Shown: piece after piece, positions 58,580 to 64,000 of the stretch | Numbering within the stretch: position 1 is the first letter of the stretch | Layout: every line of letters begins with the position of its first letter | Source of the DNA: Cristatella mucedo | Lineage: Eukaryota > Bryozoa > Phylactolaemata > Cristatellidae | DNA length: 64,000 bases | NCBI GenBank assembly: GCA_009760855.2 | Contig: WPIO01000124.1 | Location: forward strand, 577,501-641,500 | Direction: 5' to 3' | The notes under the pieces: generated by a model | The model's input: the letters and a program-made list of their open reading frames with translations, nothing else | Database searches by the model: none | Told to the model about the DNA's origin: nothing | Translations under genes and position numbers: made by a program

Positions 58580-59575
58580 ATTTGATGCTGGCTGTTTAAA
58601 ATCCTTGATGTTCATGATCTTGTATTTATTCTTCGTTCTTTTGTCGTCATGGTTTACTCGGGTATTTTATTTAATGGCTACCATGTCGGTTCGTCTGCAG
58701 GTGTCTTTTCGGCCGGAACTCAAATTGTGAAGCGTGAGGGCTTTGTCGGTTTGTACAGAGGGAATGGTGCTCAAATGGTGCGCATATTTCCTTATGCAGC
58801 CATACAATTTCTAACTTACGAGCAGTATAAGAAGGTGAGCCGAACGGCCCGCCGCCTCGACAGCGTACAACCCTACGGCGGCAGCAGCAGCGGTGGCTGT
58901 AGCATGCTCTCCGACGGCTAGGAGTGCAGGCCCTCGCATGCTGCTGCTCTATATTTAACATTGTACTCGGTGGCTGGCCGCACTTTGTAACCTCGGCAGC
59001 TGAATGACTGAATCTGTTTTCTCGTGCTGAGAGACCTGCAGTGTTCTCTTTTTTTTTTCTTTTCAGCGTGCGTGCCTGTTCTTGTAGGCACTCGGCCCAC
59101 CTTTCGGCGATCATCCTCACGTGGTCAAGCTAGTATCAGGCTCACTTGCCGGTCAGTCTGTCAGCTGCATGACGGCACAGCCGCGTGCTCTTGCCTGATC
59201 TTGGACTGTGCAGCCCTGCTGTGCACACGCTTGCATCGGCGAAGTGCCTACGCGATTGAGTAATCTTAAAAAATTGGGACTAGTGGGATGGCGACTTCTC
59301 GTGTGGCCCTTTTTCTCGGTCGAGCGGTGATTCCTTCGAGTCTTGTGTCTTGAGGTCTTGCTCAATCGCCGCCTCCCTCTTTTCAGGACTGACTGCCGTG
59401 CTGCTGACCTACCCGCTGGACGTTGTGCGTGCAAGGCTGGCATTCCAGTCGACAGGCGAGCACATCTACACTGGCGTGCTGCACGCGCTGCAGTCGATGG
59501 CTCAGCACGAGGGCGGCGTGAGAGCTTTGTACAGGGGCATAGTACCCACCGTTCTCGGAATGGTTCCCTATGCAG
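55700..59575 (+). CDS. SLC25A16: Mitochondrial carrier, SLC25A16-like (5' five exons; 3' end not in window)
   Basis: This is a mitochondrial inner-membrane solute carrier of the SLC25 family. Vertebrate SLC25A16 (Graves disease carrier) and yeast Leu5 are linked to mitochondrial coenzyme A supply. Five exons join in frame (103, 93, 134, 64 and 189 bp) to about 194 codons. Carrier repeat 1 has PLDRVK (PX[DE]XX[RK]) in exon 2 and [11 protein letters not shown] in exon 3; repeat 2 has PLDVVR and [10 protein letters not shown] in exon 5. The segments [13 protein letters not shown] and [10 protein letters not shown] favour SLC25A16 over the related SLC25A42. The third repeat, expected after YAG, was not found to 64000, so the remaining exons probably lie beyond the window. 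ATG 55700 has a purine at -3 and G at +4, and follows an in-frame stop. Intron 2 (2.7 kb) holds a LINE, a TG tract and an antisense exon candidate. Confidence 0.9.
55905..55997 (+). CDS. SLC25A16: SLC25A16-like exon 2
   Basis: The acceptor is gttttttgcaag (AG at 55903-55904) and the donor GTAATT at 55998. It encodes [20 protein letters not shown] and then [10 protein letters not shown], the first carrier signature. Both borders are phase 1. Intron 1 is only 102 bp. Confidence 0.92.
56018..56072. repeat. Exact 27-bp tandem duplication in intron 2
   Basis: The unit cttgctggtgcatagccacc plus tacgtgg occurs twice without change, just 20 bp inside intron 2 of the carrier gene. Confidence 0.95.
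56370..57575 (+). mobile_element. LINE family 1 copy inside carrier intron 2
   Basis: Sense to the gene. The RT catalytic region is seen near 56432 (ttctatgcagatgacactca, FYADDTQL). The motif D relic follows, then C-terminal pieces, the stem-loop (57500-57535) and a (TTATTA) tail to 57575. A second, inverted LINE-type stem-loop (57335-57400) is nested in its 3' part. The frames are destroyed. Confidence 0.75.
57655..57712 (+). mobile_element. Isolated LINE/SINE-type stem-loop
   Basis: The stretch aaagtgtctagaaagagttt followed by tggttctcttaagttct is the family 1 terminal structure without an identifiable body. Confidence 0.5.
57720..58095. other. Intron 2 sequence, no feature
   Basis: ORFs on both strands at 57705-57983 lack family motifs. 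Confidence 0.3.
58103..58314 (-). CDS. Candidate antisense exon within carrier intron 2
   Basis: On the minus strand a 212-bp open frame is bounded by a good acceptor (atgcttacag, AG just before 58314) and a consensus donor (TGTAAG|GTAAGC, GT at 58102-58101). It enters at phase 0 and leaves at phase 2. It encodes [20 protein letters not shown], then a globular-looking segment ([33 protein letters not shown]) and ends VRKSV plus two bases. GC content is above that of the flanks. I do not recognise the protein. If real, an antisense gene overlaps the carrier locus. Confidence 0.4.
58413..58578. repeat. (TG)n microsatellite in intron 2
   Basis: TG units with three TC interruptions, ending 122 bp before exon 3. 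Confidence 0.97.
58701..58834 (+). CDS. SLC25A16: SLC25A16-like exon 3
   Basis: The acceptor is tcgtctgcag (AG at 58699-58700); the donor GTGAGC starts at 58835 (phase 0). It encodes [20 protein letters not shown], then [16 protein letters not shown] and LTYEQYKK: the matrix helix and second transmembrane segment of carrier repeat 1. Confidence 0.95.
59088..59151 (+). CDS. SLC25A16: SLC25A16-like exon 4
   Basis: A 64-bp exon: the acceptor is ttcttgtag (AG at 59086-59087) and the donor GTCAGT at 59152 (phase 1). It reads [20 protein letters not shown] then A, with G completed by the next exon. This aligns with the loop and third transmembrane segment entry (HRLMAGSMAG type) of the family. Confidence 0.85.
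59387..59575 (+). CDS. SLC25A16: SLC25A16-like exon 5 (last in window)
   Basis: The acceptor is ctcttttcag (AG at 59385-59386); the donor GTAATA starts at 59576 (phase 1). It encodes [19 protein letters not shown], a matrix loop, [10 protein letters not shown] and [11 protein letters not shown]: the second carrier signature and the fourth transmembrane segment. Confidence 0.95.
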
Positions 59576-59665
59576 GTAATATACTTAAGATACGATCGAC
59601 TGCTAGCGGCTGAGAATGCAGCCAGTTTCACTGAAGGTGTTGTAAGGGGTCCGCCCATGAAAACA

Positions 59666-59809
<144 letters not shown>

Positions 59810-61735
59810 TGCTGGCCCGAAAATCTACGCATCATGAGGATTAACACAAATCTGAAACTTTGATAGGTTTTAAAAAATCACGCCAAAAGTACTACCACGG
59901 GGTAAGATTAATATGGGGAAGCAGTAAATGTACCAGATTGTGCATGCTGCCACCTCGGTTGGGCTACTGGGTGCAGGAAAAAAACGCAATTAACTTGTTG
60001 GGCGGTTTCATGTGGGTTCGGAAACAGTTTCGACTTTCGAAGGATTGTTTTTGGCAGCACAATCAGACGGTGGTGAAGTAAGATTTTTTGGATGTTCCAG
60101 ATATGCCTCTCTAGAAAAATGCATCTTAACAATTGTGTTGTGCACTAGTTGGGAATGTTGAAGGTTTGAGACTTCTTGTTTTGTGCATGCACATACACAT
60201 GCCAGATCTGGTTTGAGAATATGCTAGAAATCGTTATTGCAGTTAGAGCAAGAAACCAGTCCACTAAGTTTCCCGATGAAAAAAGAGCTGTAGAGCTCCA
60301 CAACACTTCTTTAAAAGTCATGGCAAACACGTGAGATGCCAAAACCGTAGTGACCTGCATGGATTAGGATGTGTTCCCTGAAATTATGAACGATGTTTCA
60401 ATTTAGTGCACGCATTTAAAAAAGTGAGATAAAACCTAAGGCATTTTAATAGTTAAAACCTAAGACGATTTTAAAGAATTCTTTAATTTCTTGTTCACCA
60501 GAAAATGCTGTTAGATTTTTCCGTGTTTACTGCGTCATCGAACTTGAGCATCTCTCCGAACCGTATCAAATTTATGGCTGTGATTGTTCAAATTAGCATG
60601 CTTCAAATAATTGCTGGAAAATGCTTAACACGAATGATGACATAAATTTTGTATAGTCGTACTAGGTACGTCTAGTAAATCTTGCAGTGCTCCAACGGTA
60701 GTAGAAAATAATATCTGTCGAGAATGGTGACTATGTCAGTTTTCTGTCGAGAATGGTGACTACTCCATAGCCAGAAATCGCCCCAGCTACTACAAAAGCA
60801 GGAGCATTGTGCATGTTTTCACCTGGTAAGACAACTAGGTTGGTAGCATGCCCGAGTTGTTGCAAATATTGCTAACTCGTGCAAATCATATGCTCTGGGG
60901 AAATTTTGTTGGCCTGAAGTCCATGATAAAACTAAATTATCAGAGATTATAAGTCGATCCTCGGGGTGCATGGATTTTTTGGGCCGGCACTGCATTGAGA
61001 ATCGAGATATAACCCCAAATATTTCAGTATTTTATGGACTGGTGGATATCAAAATTTCGCTAGAGCAATGTAGTTTGCATTTATTAGCAATATATTTAAC
61101 AAATCGGGCGTGCAACCATCTTGGACTGCTTATTGGGCGCAAACAACATGAAAATTGACCCTGTTTTGCTCTACGAGCAATGTCTGGTTCTGACGTAGTC
61201 ATCATTTGTAGCCCCTTCAGATTACTGGGAAGTAAGATTTGCTAGATGCGCATAGTTTTCCCCTCTCGAAAAACTTTCTCGTCCACCAATTTGATCATTT
61301 TTTCAGCAGCCATAAAGAGTTTGAAGCGCACTATTTTGAGCATGGACGAGCATAGTCTTTCAAAACTTGGCCAGGAATCGACGATGCCAAAGAAAAGAAA
61401 AACTGTCCAACAGAGTTTTCTGGTAAACAAAGAATTGAAGTACTCTTAAAATAATTCTTAGGTCTTAACTCTTTTGGTTTTCCAAAAGCATTTACTACAC
61501 TGAGCTACCTTCTCATAATCTCAGTGGAAACTTTGTAATACCTGCAGATCACCGTGGTTTTTGGCTGGCCAATGCAGTAGTTCTGAAGTCGTTCTGGCCT
61601 ACACCTGTGTTGGCACAAAACCGAATGTCTCAAACCTTAACCATTCCTGAAGAAGTGCACTACTTAGTCCCTGAGATTCATCTATTGAGATGGGAATACT
61701 TGGCAAATAAAAAACTTCTTAATTTGTGATGTCTG
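59810..61735. other. Intron 5 sequence, no exon found
   Basis: No match to the third carrier repeat. A 22-bp direct repeat (ctgtcgagaatggtgact core) occurs at about 60715-60765. Segments near 59935-60125 and 60960-61265 share phrases with 62700-62790 (atgcatggattttt), perhaps pieces of a DNA transposon. Confidence 0.4.
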
Positions 61736-61739
61736 GTAT

Positions 61740-62485
61740 TGCTACCAAAAGCTCTTAAACTAAACGATGATAAAACTAACTTATTAGTAATGGGCAAACC
61801 CAGTGTGATTCAGAAATTGGAAAGGTTAACGCTCAAAATTGGATCTGCCAGCATATCTCCTGTTAAATCAGCTCGAAATGTAGGTGTCATGTTCCAAAGT
61901 GACCTCTCATTAGACGACCACATCAGCTCCACAATCAAGTCCGCCTACTTTCAGATATAACTTTGTTAACATTCCGGCTTGTTTAGACAGGAATACCTCA
62001 TCTAAATTGGTCCCTGCATTTGTGACATCCGTCTTGACTTCTGTAACTCACTGCTTGCTGGCCTACCAGCATGTGCAATCAGGCGATTACAGCTGGTGCA
62101 AAACTCTGTAGCTAGGCTTGTCTGTCGTGAGCGTCGCAGTTGCCATATCACACCACTTCTCGCCGACCTGCACCGGCCACCAGTCAAGCAACGCATCGAC
62201 TTCAAGGTTTTGTCGCTCACTTTTAGGTCACAATTGAAAACACACCTACTTAGGACAGCGTTTAGTGAGTCCCTGTGATTCGTCCTTCATGTGCTTATGT
62301 GTGCTGACACTGTGCATGCAGCCACTAACCACACTTGCATGCTGACCCTGTGCATGTCACCCCTAACCATGTTATTCATGTTGTTTATCAAGAATGATAT
62401 TACTCACCATTCAATCGTGTTCCCTTTGCAGCAAATGTAAGGCGCCTAGAAAGAGATTGAGTTCTCTATGGGTGCTTTATCAATT

Positions 62486-62525
<40 letters not shown>
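61740..62525 (+). mobile_element. LINE family 1 copy with internal deletion
   Basis: A young-looking copy: LKLNDDKTNLLVMGKPSVIQ begins near 61748 and the frame is open to 61960. At about 62229 some 215 bp of the C-terminal coding region are deleted, joining KVLSLTFRS directly to QLKTHLLRTAF in frame up to the TGA at 62276-62278. The full 3' UTR, the stem-loop at 62441-62477 and a long (TTA)n tail to 62525 follow. Confidence 0.88.
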
Positions 62526-62529
62526 TAAA

Positions 62530-62755
62530 AGTTATCCTTCGAAACAAAACTGTTTCTTAACCCACTTAAAACTGCCAAACAAGTAGTTATGCTTGTTTTG
62601 TATATCGAGTAGGCTAGCCAAGTATGCAGAATTGAAACATTTATTTCTTCCTCGTGTTAATCCTACCTCTCGGTCGTACAATTGTTGGCCTTGATTTTTT
62701 TAAACTGAAATGTTTTTGAGATTTCTGTCGATTCCAAGGATGCATGGATTTTTAG
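62530..62755. other. Spacer
   Basis: No feature seen. Confidence 0.3.
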
Positions 62756-62759
62756 GACC

Positions 62760-64000
62760 AGCCCTATACTGTATACGGGTGCTGTAATAAGTTTAGGTGA
62801 GCTTCCATATTTTACCAGTAAGTTAACGGCTTTCTCTGGTTGTTTATCTCGTACTTGTGTCTAGGATGCATTGCTTTGGATACGCATACGGCCTGCATGG
62901 TAGATTAACAAATTACGTTTCATTATTTAATTACCAAAGGACTTGGGCTAATAAGAAGTGGCACCACCATGATTACTTATCACTTTTTGTATGCAGGTTG
63001 GCATTGAAAATCTTCGTGCCCCATTCCGGATTGACAAGGAGCTTGAAACAAATGTCTCCAGACGTGATACGAATGTTTGACAGTTTTAAACCTTGCTCCA
63101 AAACGTCCTAGGGGTTTCTAATTGGGTTCAGATCAGGCCACGTGCTTGGCTACGGCAGTGCAGTCAGTAGAGGATACGTAGCTCGGGACTGTTGTCAAAA
63201 ACTCACTCACTGACAATGCGATGTGCTTAGGATAGCTATTATGTTGTCCTATAAAATCTAGCCATGTCAGGGCCATCGCACTTAAAATGCCAACATTTTT
63301 CACCGTGCCCTAGTATTTGTGCTGATTCACGATGTCTTTGTGCAATAGAGAGTTTCTGTACCAGCTGCACTGCAGCAGGCCCGTACCATCACTCTGCCAC
63401 CGCCAAACTTTGGTGCCTTCTGAAGAGAGTCATCGTTATATGCTTCTTTAATACATTGCTTCCCATACTCTCTCCTGTCAGTGCCAAAAATGGTGAACTT
63501 CGATTCAGCGGTCCACACAACTCTCTGCCAGTCAACCAAGGTCCACCAGGAGTGGTCCCTGGCCCATTGCAGGCGGCTTAATTATGAAGTAATTGTTTAC
63601 TATGGGCAATCCCGGAAAGTATACTTTGCTGGCCTAACCTTGAAGAATGGCTGATTTGTTCAGCTTAATCCCTGTCGTAAGTCCAAGTGTCCTAGCAACA
63701 CTTTTCGCAATAGCAAATCAGCTCTTCAGGGCTTGCATTGTTATAGCCCTCGCCTAACGTTTGTCAGCTTAAGGCAACCTTACCACTGCCTTGTTTCCAT
63801 CGTACCCAGTTGCAATTCCTTCTTAATATTGTATCGTACACACTGCTCGGAAATCATATGCGCTCTAGCAATCCCTACCTTGTTGTAGCCTGCCAACTGC
63901 AGTCTCCAAACTTGCCCTTTCGTGAAGGCAGAATTATCCCTTGCTTTGCCCTTTTCTTAACGATTGATCACTAATCTACCACCTCCAAATCTGACGGCAA
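62760..64000 (-). mobile_element. Tc1/mariner-like transposon, dead, cut by the window edge
   Basis: The minus-strand relic starts beyond the right edge and ends near 62760-62790, where tacgggtgctgtaataagtt resembles a Tc1-type terminus. The coding relic covers most of a transposase but has many stops. Confidence 0.75.
62990..63990 (-). pseudogene. Tc1-like transposase pseudogene
   Basis: This is a cut-and-paste transposase of the Tc1/mariner DDE superfamily. The longest open piece (63327-63539) contains RVVWTAESKFTIFGTDRRE and KFGGGRVMVRACCS, which correspond to the conserved WSDESKF (first catalytic D) and KFGGGSVMVWG segments of Tc1. Here the catalytic aspartate position reads A in TAESKF. 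Downstream pieces resemble QQDNDPKHTS (now QHNSYPKHIA) and the PDLNPIENLW region (now WSEPN with a stop). Stops and the lost aspartate show it is inactive. Confidence 0.8.

Noticed and set aside
62857-63111. 84-codon ORF as a missing carrier exon
   Set aside because: There is a possible acceptor at tatgcag (about 62992-62998), but the sequence that follows is the inverted Tc1 transposase end, not the third carrier repeat.

Overview
The window is nuclear DNA of a metazoan animal, most likely an invertebrate. It holds spliced genes of animal families, abundant CR1/L2-group LINE retrotransposons with (TTA)n tails, tRNA-derived SINEs, hAT and Tc1 transposon remains, and long microsatellites. There is no bacterial-style gene packing. 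The species cannot be told from the sequence.

Two host genes are recognisable. (1) A mitochondrial carrier closest to SLC25A16 (Graves disease carrier, yeast Leu5 relative) runs on the plus strand from a well-supported ATG at 55700. Five exons (55700-55802, 55905-55997, 58701-58834, 59088-59151, 59387-59575) join in frame with GT-AG borders to give the first ~194 residues; the last third lies beyond the window or was not found. (2) A small Maf bZIP factor is encoded on the minus strand at 29448-29828. Its extended homology region, Maf-type basic region and leucine zipper end at a stop codon, and its start codon must lie in an upstream exon. Several further stretches look like exons but match no family I recognise: 5594-5779, 13551-13652 with a decayed relative at 9649-9836, 17454-17622, 54893-55078, and 58103-58314 on the minus strand inside the carrier intron.

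Layout: 1-14 kb has LINE debris, a 27-bp inverted-repeat pair, and two diverged direct copies of one segment (about 6.85-9.84 and 12.1-13.65 kb), each ending in a related phase 1-1 exon-like unit. 14-19 kb is mostly unrecognised. 19.26-21.24 kb is the best LINE copy, with an intact 576-codon reverse transcriptase ORF but 5'-truncated; an older copy with a 36-bp minisatellite follows to 22.3 kb. 22.3-28.9 kb is mostly unrecognised. 28.9-30 kb holds the small Maf exon between complementary (CT)n and (GA)n tracts. 30.3-36.2 kb holds a second LINE family and SINEs, including a SINE nested in a LINE. 36.6-38 kb has a 19-bp minisatellite and low-complexity tracts. 39.7-41.3 kb is a broken hAT transposase. 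43.6-44.05 kb is a CT/GA inverted low-complexity block. 45-54 kb is LINE debris plus two palindromic clusters. 55.7-59.6 kb is the carrier gene. 61.7-64 kb is a LINE and a dead Tc1-like transposase.

The two host genes show no functional link. The clearest shared theme is the LINE/SINE partnership: SINE family A ends in the same stem-loop as LINE family 1, which implies that the LINE machinery moves the SINE.
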